Source: CAZABP01 sp964483245 (GTDB lineage: Bacteria > Planctomycetota > UBA1135 > UBA2386). Taken from it: 14,634 bases of DNA. A program made the translations under genes and the position numbers. The notes below the pieces were generated by a model. It was not told the origin of the DNA. It was given only the letters and a program-made list of their open reading frames with translations, and made no database searches. The stretch spans positions 1 through 14,634 of the forward strand of contig CAZABP010000087.1 of assembly GCA_964483245.1 (NCBI GenBank). Direction: 5' to 3'. Below are positions 6,625-14,012 of this stretch, in pieces (positions within the stretch are counted from its first letter, which is position 1; every line of letters starts with the position of its first letter).

Positions 6625-9051
6625 ATGCACCCAGCCCTCCGCACCGCGCTGTTCCTGCTGCTCGGCACGTCGCTCGCGCACGCCCAGGATCTCTACGACA
6701 TCGACACGATCCGCACGTTCGAAGTCACCGTGCAGCCGGACTGGCGCACGGTCATGGCGAACAACTATGCGAGCAAGACGTTCATCAAGGCGGACGTCAA
6801 GATCGACAACGTCGTCTACAAGGACGTCGGCGTGCGCCACCGCGGGTATTCGACGTATCGGTCCCTGCCCGCGAACAAGACCGACAAGCGGCCGTGGGAG
6901 ATCTCGCTCGATGAGTACACGCCCGGCCAGAACGTGCAGGGCTACGACACGCTGAACATCAACAACAACATCTGGGATCCCAGCTTCGTGCGTGAGGTCG
7001 CGGCGTACGAGTTCATGCGCCGCTACACGCCGTCGCCGAAGTCCTGCTACGTCAAACTGAAGGTCAACGGCGAGGACCTCGGGCTGTTCGTCCACACGCA
7101 GCAGATCAACAAGGACTTCCTCGAAGAGTGGTTCGAGGACGACAGTGGCAACCGCTACCGCGGCGAGCGCACCGGGTCTTCGGTGCCGTTCAACAACACG
7201 GCCCTGAACTGGCTCGGCACGAATCAGGCGACCTACCAGGCGGCCTACGAGCTGAAGACCGAGAACGGCCCACACCAGCCGTGGACCGACCTGATCGGCG
7301 CGATCAACGTGTTGAACAACACGCCGGCGGCGCAGATGCGCACCGAGATCCCCAAGTCCATCGACGTCGACAACGCGCTGCGCTTCCTTGCCGCTGGCAA
7401 CATCACGGCGTGGCTCGACAGCTACATCGGCCGTGTCTGCCACAACTTCTATCTGTACACCGACGTCCACCACGGCCGGCTGACGATCCAGCCGTGGGAT
7501 CTCAACAACAGCTTCGGCGGGCTGACCGATGGCCTCGGCACCACCGGGGTCGCGCGGATGGACGTGTTCTACCGCGAGCTCGATACCGCCAACCCGCGGC
7601 CGCTGTTCGGCAAGCTCGTGTCGATCCCCGAGTGGCGCGCGCGCTACCTCGCGCACTACCGGACCATGCAGCCGGAGTTCCACTGGTCGAAGATGGGCCC
7701 GCGCATCGACGCGTTGCGCAAGTTCATCCGCGCCGACCTGACTGCTGACACGAAGTCGATCTACACGCTGGCTCAGTTCGACCAGAACCTGACGCAGGCG
7801 ATCAACGTCGGCTTCGTGACCGTGCCCGGATTGCAGCCGTTCTTCACCGGCCGCGACGCCTACCTGGCCACCCACACCGACCTGAACAAGGTGGCGCCAA
7901 CGCTCAGCGAGCTCGCACACACGCCGGCAGCGCCGACCGCGCAGCAGGGCGTGACCGTCACCGTCCGCGTCGCCGGCGTGCCAGCGACCGCGGTCACGCT
8001 GTACCACCGCACGCGCGGGCCGTTCGCCGAGACCCCGATGTTCGACGACGGCCTGCACGGGGACGGCGCTGCGAACGACGGCGTCTACGGCGCGACGATT
8101 CCGCCGCGGCCGGCACTCCAGTGGGTGCAGTACTACGTCAGTGCCAACGGCGACCTGACGAGCAATGGCGCGATGGCGTTCCTGCCGGCGCTCGCCGAGT
8201 TCACCGCACCCGGCTACCGCGTGCGCGGCACGCAGGGTGCGGGCCCGATCGTGATCAGCGAGCTGCTCGCCGACAACGAGAACGGCATCCGCGACGAGGC
8301 GAACGAGCTCGAGGACTGGTTCGAGCTGATCAACATCGGCAACCAGCCGGTCAGCGTCAGCGGGATGTACGTCACCGACAACATGGCGAACCCGACGAAG
8401 TGGAAGATCCCGGTCGGCTACACGCTGCAGCCGGGGCAGACGCTGCTGATCTGGGCGGACGAGGACGGTGCGCAGGGACCGCTGCACGCCAACTTCAAGC
8501 TCAGCAACGATGGCGAAGAGCTCGCGCTGTTCGACACCGACGGCACGACGAACCTCGACTGGCTGCCGTTCGGCGCACAGGCCGCCGACACCTCCGCCGG
8601 TCGGGCCGCCGGCCATCCTTCGGTCCACGTCACGTTCCCGAGCCCGACGCCGCGCCAGCCGAACGAGCCATCCCCGTGCGGCCACCTTGCGTACGGCGCC
8701 GCCGACCACGCCGCGGCGCGGTTCGGGCTGACGGCGACCGGCAGCCCGGGCCTCGGCCTGAACGTGACCTACGCAACCAGCAAGGCCCCGGCCTCGTCGT
8801 CCGGCATCCTGCTCGCCGGCATCACCCCACTGTCGCTGCCGCTGCCCGGCTTCGGCCCGTTGCTCGTCGACCTGCAGGTGCTCGCGCTGACCGCACCGAT
8901 CCAGACCGACTCCTCCGGCACCGCGTCGCTGCAACTCCCGATCCCCAACATCACCGGCCTGCCGGGGCACACGTTCTACTTCCAGGCCTTCGTGCTGAAC
9001 GGCGCCAGCGGCGACCTCTCGAGCGCGGTAGCGACGCGCATCTGCCCGTAA
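6625..9051 (+). CDS. CotH kinase-like / lamin-tail secreted protein 3
   Basis: An 808-residue secreted paralogue of the gene before it. The signal peptide MHPALRTALFLLLGTSLAHA is cut before QDLYD. The CotH kinase-like domain covers about 40-380, with REVAAYEFMRRY, YVKLKVNGEDLGLFV and PWDLNNSFGG near residue 291. A beta-sandwich with MFDDGLHGDGAANDGVYG, a lamin-tail domain (about 538-660, ELEDWFELIN and GPLHANFKL) and a C-terminal module from SPCG to the last residues RICP follow. ATG 6625 is chosen because AGGAG (6613-6617) lies 7 nt upstream and gives a clean signal peptide; GTG 6598, overlapping the previous stop, is in frame but has no such support. The protein probably works outside the cytoplasm as an atypical kinase on surface proteins. 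The substrate is unknown and catalysis is not proven. It is the last gene of the apparent operon. Confidence 0.9.
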   Translation: MHPALRTALFLLLGTSLAHAQDLYDIDTIRTFEVTVQPDWRTVMANNYASKTFIKADVKIDNVVYKDVGVRHRGYSTYRSLPANKTDKRPWEISLDEYTPGQNVQGYDTLNINNNIWDPSFVREVAAYEFMRRYTPSPKSCYVKLKVNGEDLGLFVHTQQINKDFLEEWFEDDSGNRYRGERTGSSVPFNNTALNWLGTNQATYQAAYELKTENGPHQPWTDLIGAINVLNNTPAAQMRTEIPKSIDVDNALRFLAAGNITAWLDSYIGRVCHNFYLYTDVHHGRLTIQPWDLNNSFGGLTDGLGTTGVARMDVFYRELDTANPRPLFGKLVSIPEWRARYLAHYRTMQPEFHWSKMGPRIDALRKFIRADLTADTKSIYTLAQFDQNLTQAINVGFVTVPGLQPFFTGRDAYLATHTDLNKVAPTLSELAHTPAAPTAQQGVTVTVRVAGVPATAVTLYHRTRGPFAETPMFDDGLHGDGAANDGVYGATIPPRPALQWVQYYVSANGDLTSNGAMAFLPALAEFTAPGYRVRGTQGAGPIVISELLADNENGIRDEANELEDWFELINIGNQPVSVSGMYVTDNMANPTKWKIPVGYTLQPGQTLLIWADEDGAQGPLHANFKLSNDGEELALFDTDGTTNLDWLPFGAQAADTSAGRAAGHPSVHVTFPSPTPRQPNEPSPCGHLAYGAADHAAARFGLTATGSPGLGLNVTYATSKAPASSSGILLAGITPLSLPLPGFGPLLVDLQVLALTAPIQTDSSGTASLQLPIPNITGLPGHTFYFQAFVLNGASGDLSSAVATRICP

Positions 9052-9074
9052 TCCTCCGGCCCCAACCCTCCTGA

Positions 9075-9111
9075 ATCGGGAGAGTTGGTGTCAGACTCCA
9101 TCCCTCCCGTT
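9075..9111 (+). repeat. Nested inverted repeat in the intergenic gap (REP-like or weak terminator)
   Basis: CGGGAG (9077-9082) pairs with CTCCCG (9104-9109). It encloses a second hairpin, TGGTGTC (9086-9092) with GACTCCA (9094-9100), carrying one mismatch. It lies 25 nt after the CotH 3 stop and 41 nt before the 2Fe-2S subunit gene. There is no T run beyond two T, so intrinsic termination would be weak; a REP-like element at the operon end is equally possible. Confidence 0.4.
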
Positions 9112-9150
9112 TCGTGGGCAGGGGACCGCGAGCGTGCCTAGCATGCGCGC

Positions 9151-9636
9151 ATGGCCATCGACCTGATCGTCAACGGGCAACCACGCACAGTCGACGTCGC
9201 CGCAGACACTCCCCTGCTCTGGGTGCTGCGCGACACGCTCGGGCTGACCGGCACCAAGTACGCCTGCGGCCGGGCCCTGTGCGGCACCTGCACCGTGCAC
9301 GTCGAAGGGAATGCCGTGCGCGCCTGCGTCTACCCGATCTCCGCCGCAGCGGGACGCCGCATCACGACGATCGAAGCCCTCGGCGAATCCAGAGTCGGCC
9401 GCGCCGTGCAGGACGCGTGGATCGCGCTCGACGTCGTGCAATGCGGTTGGTGCCAGCCCGGCCAATGCATGGCGGCTGCATCGATGCTCGCGGCCATGCC
9501 CGCACCGGACGACGCGACGATCGACGCATCGATGGGCGGCAACCTCTGCCGCTGCGGCACGTATCCGCGGATCCGCAAGGCCATCCACCACGCCGCTCAA
9601 GCGCTGCGCACCGCGCCGAAAGGAGATCGCCGATGA
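9151..9636 (+). CDS. (2Fe-2S)-binding small subunit of a xanthine-oxidase-family molybdenum hydroxylase (iorA type)
   Basis: A 161-residue electron-transfer subunit. The plant-type [2Fe-2S] domain has C39-x4-C44-x2-C47 and C59. The helical second-cluster domain has C98-x2-C101 (QCGWCQPG) and C133-x-C135 (LCRCGTYPR). All eight ligands are present and the length is typical of the isoquinoline 1-oxidoreductase alpha or aldehyde oxidoreductase small subunits. It should pass electrons from the molybdenum site of the partner encoded immediately downstream. ATG 9151 gives the canonical N-terminus IDLIVNGQ; no strong Shine-Dalgarno site is visible. The stop overlaps the next start (ATGA), so the subunits are probably made in balance. 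There is no FAD subunit nearby, so the physiological acceptor is likely a cytochrome or other external acceptor. The substrate cannot be read from the sequence. Confidence 0.93.
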   Translation: MAIDLIVNGQPRTVDVAADTPLLWVLRDTLGLTGTKYACGRALCGTCTVHVEGNAVRACVYPISAAAGRRITTIEALGESRVGRAVQDAWIALDVVQCGWCQPGQCMAAASMLAAMPAPDDATIDASMGGNLCRCGTYPRIRKAIHHAAQALRTAPKGDRR

Positions 9637-11843
9637 CTCCGGACCGCGTCCCAGCATCCGCCCAACCCACCCGTCGCGACGCGCTGCGCGCGCTGCTCAC
9701 CGGCGGCGGCTTCGTGCTCGCCTTCTCGTTCGCCGGCCCGCGGCTGCGCGCGTTCGTGCTGCCGCCGGACGCGGATCCCCTTGCGCCCCCGCGCGCCGAG
9801 TTCGCGCCGAATGCGTTCCTGAGGATCGCGGACGACGGCAGCATCACGATCGTCGCCAAGCACGACGAGATGGGTCAGGGCGTGCACACGTCGCTGGCCC
9901 AGCTCGTCTGTGAAGAGCTCGGCGCCGATGTCGCACAGGTGCGCGTCGTCCCGGCCCCCGCCGATCCCGCGTATGCGCACAGCGCGTTCGGCGTCCAGGT
10001 GACCGGCGGCAGCACGAGCACCTGGAGCGCGTTCGACCAGATGCGCAAGGCCGGCGCCGCTGCGCGCGAGATGCTGCTCGCCGCCGCCGCGGCACGGTGG
10101 GGCATCGCACCGGCACAGTGCACCGCCACCAGCGCCGTCGTGCGCGAGACAGGCGGCACGCGCACGCTGCGCTTCGCCGAGCTCGCGGCCGAAGCGGCCA
10201 AGCTCCCGGTCCCTGACGAGCCGACGCTCAAGTCTCCGAAGGACTTCACGCAGATCGGCAAGCCGACGCACCGCGTCGACTCCCGCGCCAAGGTCGACGG
10301 CACCGCCAGGTTCAGTCTCGACGTCCGCGTGCCAGGCATGCTGACGGCGCTCGTGGCCCGCGCGCCGACCTTCGGCGGCAAGGTCAAGCAGGTCGACGAC
10401 AGCGCCGCGCGCGCCATCCGCGGCGTGCGCGACGTGCTGCGCGTGCCCACCGGCGTCGCGGTCATCGCCGACTCGTACTGGGCCGCCTTCCGTGGCCGCG
10501 CCGCGCTGAAGATCGACTGGACCGCCGCCGCCGGCGCGCCCCTCGACTCCGCCGCCCTGCGCCGCGACTACACCGAGCGCGCCGCGCGGCCCGGCGCATC
10601 GGCGCGCAAGGACGGCGATCCCGACGCGGTGCTCGCCGCAGCTCCGACCAAGCTGACCGCCGTCTACGAGGTCCCGTTCCAGGCGCATGCGCCGATGGAG
10701 CCGCTGAGCTGCCTCGTCGCGCTACGCGAGGACGGCGGTGCCGACATCTACACCGGCTCCCAGATGCTTGGCGGCGATCATCCCGCCGCCGCCGCGCTGC
10801 TCGGCGTCGCACCGGACAAGGTCACGATCCACAACCACTACCTCGGCGGCGGTTTCGGCCGCCGCGCGAACCCCGGCAGCGACTTCGTCACCGAAGCGGT
10901 CCGGGTCGCACTCGCCGCCCGCGCCCTGAAAGCCCCCGTCAAGACCGTCTGGACCCGCGAGGACGATCTCGCCGGCGGCTGGTATCGCCCGTACTGGCTG
11001 AACGCGCTCGCTGCCGGCATCGACGGCGAACGCCGTCTCGTTGCCTGGCGCCACCGGATCGTCGGCCAGTCGATCGCGGCCGGCACCGCGTTCGAGCAGG
11101 CCCTCGTGCACGACGGCATCGACCACACCTCGGTCGAGGGGGCCGCCGACATGCCGTACGCCATCCCGAACCTCGGCGTCGAGCTGCACACGACGACGCT
11201 GCCGGTGCCGGTGCAGTGGTGGCGCTCCGTCGGCCACTCCAACACCGCATTCGCGAAGGAGTGCTTCCTCGACGAGTGCGCCGCCGCGATGCAGCGCGAT
11301 CCATACGAACTGCGCCGTGAGCTGCTCGGCGACCGCCACCCGCGGCTGCTGCGCGTGCTCGAGACGGCCGCGACGAAGGCCGGCTGGGGCACGCCACTGC
11401 CGGCCGGCAGCGGGCGCGGCATCGCCGTGCACGAGTCGTTCCGCAGCCTCGCCGCACACGTCGCCGAGGTCAGCACCGGCCCCGACGGCCGCCCCCGCGT
11501 CGCGCGCCTCGTCTGCGCGATCGACTGCGGCCTGCGCGTGAACCCCGACCAGATCGAAGCGCAGCTCGAGGGTGCCGCGATCTTCGCGCTCTCCGCCGCA
11601 CTCCAGGCGCAGATCACGTTCCGCGACGGCCGCGTCGAGCAGTCCAACTTCGACACGTTCCCGATCGTGCGCATGCAGGACTCCCCGCACATCGAAGTCC
11701 ACCAGGTCGACAGCGATGGCGACATGGGCGGCATCGGCGAGGTCGGGGTCCCCTCGGTGGCCCCTGCCGTCGCGAACGCCATCTTCGCCGCGACCGGCAA
11801 GCGCCTGCGCCGCCTGCCGCTCCTCGGCCCGCAGGACGACTGA
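9633..11843 (+). CDS. Molybdopterin-binding large subunit of a xanthine-oxidase-family molybdenum hydroxylase (iorB type)
   Basis: A 736-residue catalytic subunit. ATG 9633 has AGGAG at 9621-9625 with 7 nt spacing and overlaps the small-subunit stop by 4 nt. An N-terminal TRRDALRALL (residues 13-22) before a hydrophobic stretch resembles a Tat signal, as in other iorB-type subunits, although the consensus is weak. Molybdopterin signatures are visible: GGGFGRR near 405-411, the QWWRSVGHSNTAF region, and GIGEVGVPSVAPAVANAI, whose E703 corresponds to the base-catalytic glutamate of the family. Such enzymes hydroxylate N-heterocycles or oxidise aldehydes with water as oxygen donor and feed electrons through the small subunit. 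With the Tat-like leader, the complex may act in the periplasm. An XdhC/MocA-like maturation gene would be expected but is not in this window. Confidence 0.93.
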   Translation: MTPDRVPASAQPTRRDALRALLTGGGFVLAFSFAGPRLRAFVLPPDADPLAPPRAEFAPNAFLRIADDGSITIVAKHDEMGQGVHTSLAQLVCEELGADVAQVRVVPAPADPAYAHSAFGVQVTGGSTSTWSAFDQMRKAGAAAREMLLAAAAARWGIAPAQCTATSAVVRETGGTRTLRFAELAAEAAKLPVPDEPTLKSPKDFTQIGKPTHRVDSRAKVDGTARFSLDVRVPGMLTALVARAPTFGGKVKQVDDSAARAIRGVRDVLRVPTGVAVIADSYWAAFRGRAALKIDWTAAAGAPLDSAALRRDYTERAARPGASARKDGDPDAVLAAAPTKLTAVYEVPFQAHAPMEPLSCLVALREDGGADIYTGSQMLGGDHPAAAALLGVAPDKVTIHNHYLGGGFGRRANPGSDFVTEAVRVALAARALKAPVKTVWTREDDLAGGWYRPYWLNALAAGIDGERRLVAWRHRIVGQSIAAGTAFEQALVHDGIDHTSVEGAADMPYAIPNLGVELHTTTLPVPVQWWRSVGHSNTAFAKECFLDECAAAMQRDPYELRRELLGDRHPRLLRVLETAATKAGWGTPLPAGSGRGIAVHESFRSLAAHVAEVSTGPDGRPRVARLVCAIDCGLRVNPDQIEAQLEGAAIFALSAALQAQITFRDGRVEQSNFDTFPIVRMQDSPHIEVHQVDSDGDMGGIGEVGVPSVAPAVANAIFAATGKRLRRLPLLGPQDD

Positions 11844-11898
11844 CGCAGCAGCGCGGACCCGCAACGGCCCCGGACTGAGCCGCCACCTCCCGCTGCGC

Positions 11899-11908
11899 AT
11901 TGCGCAAT
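11899..11908 (+). promoter_or_regulatory. Short palindrome ahead of the HEAT-repeat gene
   Basis: ATTGCGCAAT is a perfect 10-bp palindrome, 30 nt before ATG 11939 in the 95-nt gap after the hydroxylase operon. With the preceding TGCGCA it forms two overlapping TGCGCA units, reminiscent of the half-site of the downstream array. It could be an operator; chance is not excluded in such GC-rich DNA. Confidence 0.25.
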
Positions 11909-11938
11909 ACTCCGCGCGGCTCGACGATACGCCGCGCC

Positions 11939-12748
11939 ATGACGCAAGCCTCCGCTCGTGCGGCCGGCCTGTTCTGGGCCCTGCTGCTGTTGGTCGCCGC
12001 CGCTGCCGGTTTCGCCGGCGCTCGTTTCGCCGGTCTGCTGGAGGCTCCCGAGCCGCCTGGCCCCGTGGCAGCTCAACCCGCCGATCCCGCGGTCCTGGCA
12101 CGGCTCGACCGCCGGCTCGCAGCGCTCGAGCAGCAGGCTGCGAACCACGTCGCTCCCGCGACCGCCGATGCGCAATCGCGCGAACCAACCCACGCCCGCG
12201 AGCCAGCGTTCGACCTCTCGATCCTGGACAAGCTCGACGAACGCCTCACCGCCGTCGAACGTCAGCTCGCCGCGCTGCCTCGCCTGAACCCACCGCAACC
12301 TGAGGCCCCGCGACCGCGCGATCCGGCCCAGATCGCGCGCGACCTCGCGACGACCCAACAAGGAATCCTCGACGCGAACTCCACACCGGAGCAGAAGCTC
12401 CAGCACTGGCGGCGCCTGCGCGCCATGGAGAACGCCTACAGCGACGCCGTCGTGCAGCAGATGGTCAACCTCGGGCTGACCTCGCCCGATGCCGCGACGC
12501 GCGCCGACGTCTGGCGCCAGGCCGACTCGCGCTCCACGCATCCCGCGCTCGCCGTCGCGATGATCCGCGCCCTGCAGAGCGATACCGACGACGACGTGCG
12601 TGAAGAAGCGGCCGAATCGCTGGAGAACTACGCCGACCGCGCCGATGTCCAGCAGGTCCTGACCTGGGCCCGCGACAGCGACAAGAGCGAAGGCGTCCGC
12701 CGCTACGCTGCGCGCTCGCTCGAGCGGCGCGACCGCAGCGGCCGCTGA
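11939..12748 (+). CDS. Membrane-anchored HEAT-repeat-like protein
   Basis: A 269-residue protein of unknown function. One N-terminal membrane helix (about residues 8-30, rich in L/A/G/F) is followed by a Pro/Ala linker with two short amphipathic, probably coiled-coil, stretches (LARLDRRLAALEQQA and LDKLDERLTAVERQLAAL). A helical C-terminal region (about 130-265) resembles HEAT repeats, most clearly VREEAAESLENYADRADVQQVL and GVRRYAARSLERR. This suggests a protein-interaction scaffold facing the periplasm or cytoplasm. The start chosen is ATG 11939, because TTG 11900 would add a charged leader and reach into the palindrome upstream; no strong Shine-Dalgarno site is seen. It stands alone on the + strand between the hydroxylase operon and the palindrome array. 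Low-complexity composition limits any family assignment. Confidence 0.7.
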   Translation: MTQASARAAGLFWALLLLVAAAAGFAGARFAGLLEAPEPPGPVAAQPADPAVLARLDRRLAALEQQAANHVAPATADAQSREPTHAREPAFDLSILDKLDERLTAVERQLAALPRLNPPQPEAPRPRDPAQIARDLATTQQGILDANSTPEQKLQHWRRLRAMENAYSDAVVQQMVNLGLTSPDAATRADVWRQADSRSTHPALAVAMIRALQSDTDDDVREEAAESLENYADRADVQQVLTWARDSDKSEGVRRYAARSLERRDRSGR

Positions 12749-12760
12749 TCCCAGCCGCCG

Positions 12761-13301
12761 TGCGCAACTGCGCACGGCGCACGCCCGCGCAGCGCGGGCC
12801 AACCTACGCCCGAGCATGCGCAACTGCGCACCACCCATGCTGACGCGCGCTCCCGCGAACCACGGCAGGAGTCCGTGCGCAGCTGCGCACCGCGCGGGTC
12901 CGCCCATCACCCTCCGAGCACAGCTGCGCTCCGTGCGTTGATCTTGCGAACCGCATGCGCAGCTGCGCACTCCGGTTGCCCGCGATCCGGCGCATGCGCA
13001 ACTGCGCACGGCGCACCGCCCCGCACCGCCCGACGCGCAACTGCGCACCCGCCAGGTTCCCGGCGCGCCCCAATGCGCAGTCGCACACGTCGACCACCCT
13101 TGGCACCCCTCCATGCGCAGCTGCGCACCACCCAACTCCCACCACACCCCGCGCGCAGCTGCGCACCCCATGACCAACCTTCGCTCCTCTGCACGCGCAG
13201 CATGCGCAGCTGCGCACCACCCGATCCCAGCCACGCCCCACACGTGCGCAACTGCGCACCGCCCCCACCGGCTCCCCACGACACCGGTGCGCAGCTGCGC
13301 C
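12761..13301 (+). repeat. Interspersed palindrome array, about 13 x TGCGCARCTGCGCA
   Basis: Copies start at 12761, 12817, 12876, 12917, 12956, 12995, 13034, 13074, 13114, 13152, 13203, 13245 and 13288. Eight match TGCGCARCTGCGCA exactly. Those at 13034, 13152 and 13288 differ by one end base; those at 12917 and 13074 are degenerate. Start-to-start spacing is 56, 59, 41, 39, 39, 39, 40, 40, 38, 51, 42 and 43. Each half (TGCGCA) is itself a palindrome. In the 11 clean copies the centre is GC or AC, never GT on this strand, and the base after the site is C, giving the array an orientation. The interspersed sequences are unlike one another and C-rich. No gene is convincing in 12749-13411; frames through it read as repeated RSCA, AAAH or AQLRM peptides. 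Function is unknown: a multi-site protein-binding region is the leading guess. Confidence 0.85.
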
Positions 13302-13304
13302 CAG

Positions 13305-13329
13305 CCCCCCCCCCCCGCACCCCCCCCCC
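13305..13329 (+). repeat. Poly-C tracts (12 and 10 C)
   Basis: Two uninterrupted C runs, 13305-13316 and 13320-13329, are separated by GCA. They lie between the last palindrome and the DMP19-like gene, about 80 nt before its start. Runs of this length are prone to slippage and sequencing error, and the complementary strand can form G-quadruplex-like structures. Confidence 0.8.
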
Positions 13330-13411
13330 ACACGCTTACCCGAGTTCCGGCCCGGGTCCGCCCGCCCCATTCCATGCCCCAGGTACCCCAACCTCCGCAA
13401 CCCCGCCCAGC

Positions 13412-13990
13412 ATGGACGCCGACGATCCGTTCATCCGCCGCTACCGCGCCAAGCGCCCCCCACCCCCACCACGCCGCCGCGTCCGCCCGCTCGACCTCAC
13501 CGCGCTCACGGCTCTCGACGACGAGAACCTGATCCGCACGCTCTACCGCCACACCCTCGCGCGCACGTATCTCCACGGCGAACCGCGCGACGCGACGTAC
13601 CTCGCGCTGCGCCCTGGCCTGCGCGCGATCTTCACGACCTGCATGCTGCACGTCGAAGTCTGCAACGGCGGCTTCCACCAGTACTTCTGGAACACGCTCG
13701 GCCTGTTCGCGACCGAGGCCGTGCTCGGCTTCGAGCTGTTCGGCGACCGCACGCGCACGTTGCTCGTGCGCGAAGCGATCATCATCGCGCACGAGGAGAC
13801 CCCGCTGCGCCACCGCCTGCGCACGAAGCGCAACATGCTCCAGGCCTACCTCGAGTCGCTGCGCCGTTCCGAGCTCCCGCAACTCGACCCGCGCTACTAC
13901 GCCACAGAGCCAGCGCTCGAGCAGCTGCAGATCGCCGCTGTCCGCGCACGACCCGAACTGTTCGTGACCGTTCCGCCGCCTGCGCATTAG
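13412..13990 (+). CDS. DMP19 / DUF4375 family protein
   Basis: A 192-residue soluble protein. After a basic, proline-rich leader (RAKRPPPPPRRRVRPLD), the DUF4375 core runs from about residue 30. Its hallmark LHVEVCNGGFHQYFWNTLG (about 81-99) matches the family pattern ExxNGGFxQxFxN, and helical segments follow. The founding member, Neisseria DMP19, is a DNA-mimic protein that binds a transcription factor; most relatives have no known role. This copy is Arg-rich at both ends, so a DNA-mimic role is not obvious. ATG 13412 is the first start that excludes the repeat array and gives a normal family length. No Shine-Dalgarno site is visible, and the upstream 110 bases are almost free of G. Expression could be affected by the poly-C tracts and palindromes upstream; that is an inference. 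Confidence 0.75.
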   Translation: MDADDPFIRRYRAKRPPPPPRRRVRPLDLTALTALDDENLIRTLYRHTLARTYLHGEPRDATYLALRPGLRAIFTTCMLHVEVCNGGFHQYFWNTLGLFATEAVLGFELFGDRTRTLLVREAIIIAHEETPLRHRLRTKRNMLQAYLESLRRSELPQLDPRYYATEPALEQLQIAAVRARPELFVTVPPPAH

Positions 13991-14012
13991 CAGAGCGGCG
14001 GCCCGGCGACCT

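Noticed and set aside
4124..8970. Long minus-strand open frames (739 and 815 codons) opposite CotH 2 and CotH 3.
   Set aside because: They are Arg/Val/Asp-rich shadows produced by GC-rich codon use on the + strand, show no recognisable domain, and the + strand proteins have clear homology and signal peptides.
9114..9632. A 173-codon extension of the molybdopterin subunit overlapping the whole 2Fe-2S gene.
   Set aside because: The extension is a low-complexity shadow of the small-subunit gene. ATG 9633 has an ideal AGGAG and gives the usual family N-terminus.
12761..13301. CRISPR array.
   Set aside because: The repeat is only 14 bp, copies are imperfect, spacing varies from 38 to 59, interspersed DNA is compositionally biased, and no cas gene or leader is present.
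12875..13411. In-frame N-terminal extension of the DMP19-like protein through the repeat array.
   Set aside because: The extra residues are simply the palindrome translated repeatedly (RSCA, AAAH), with no domain, and the DUF4375 core starts after ATG 13412.
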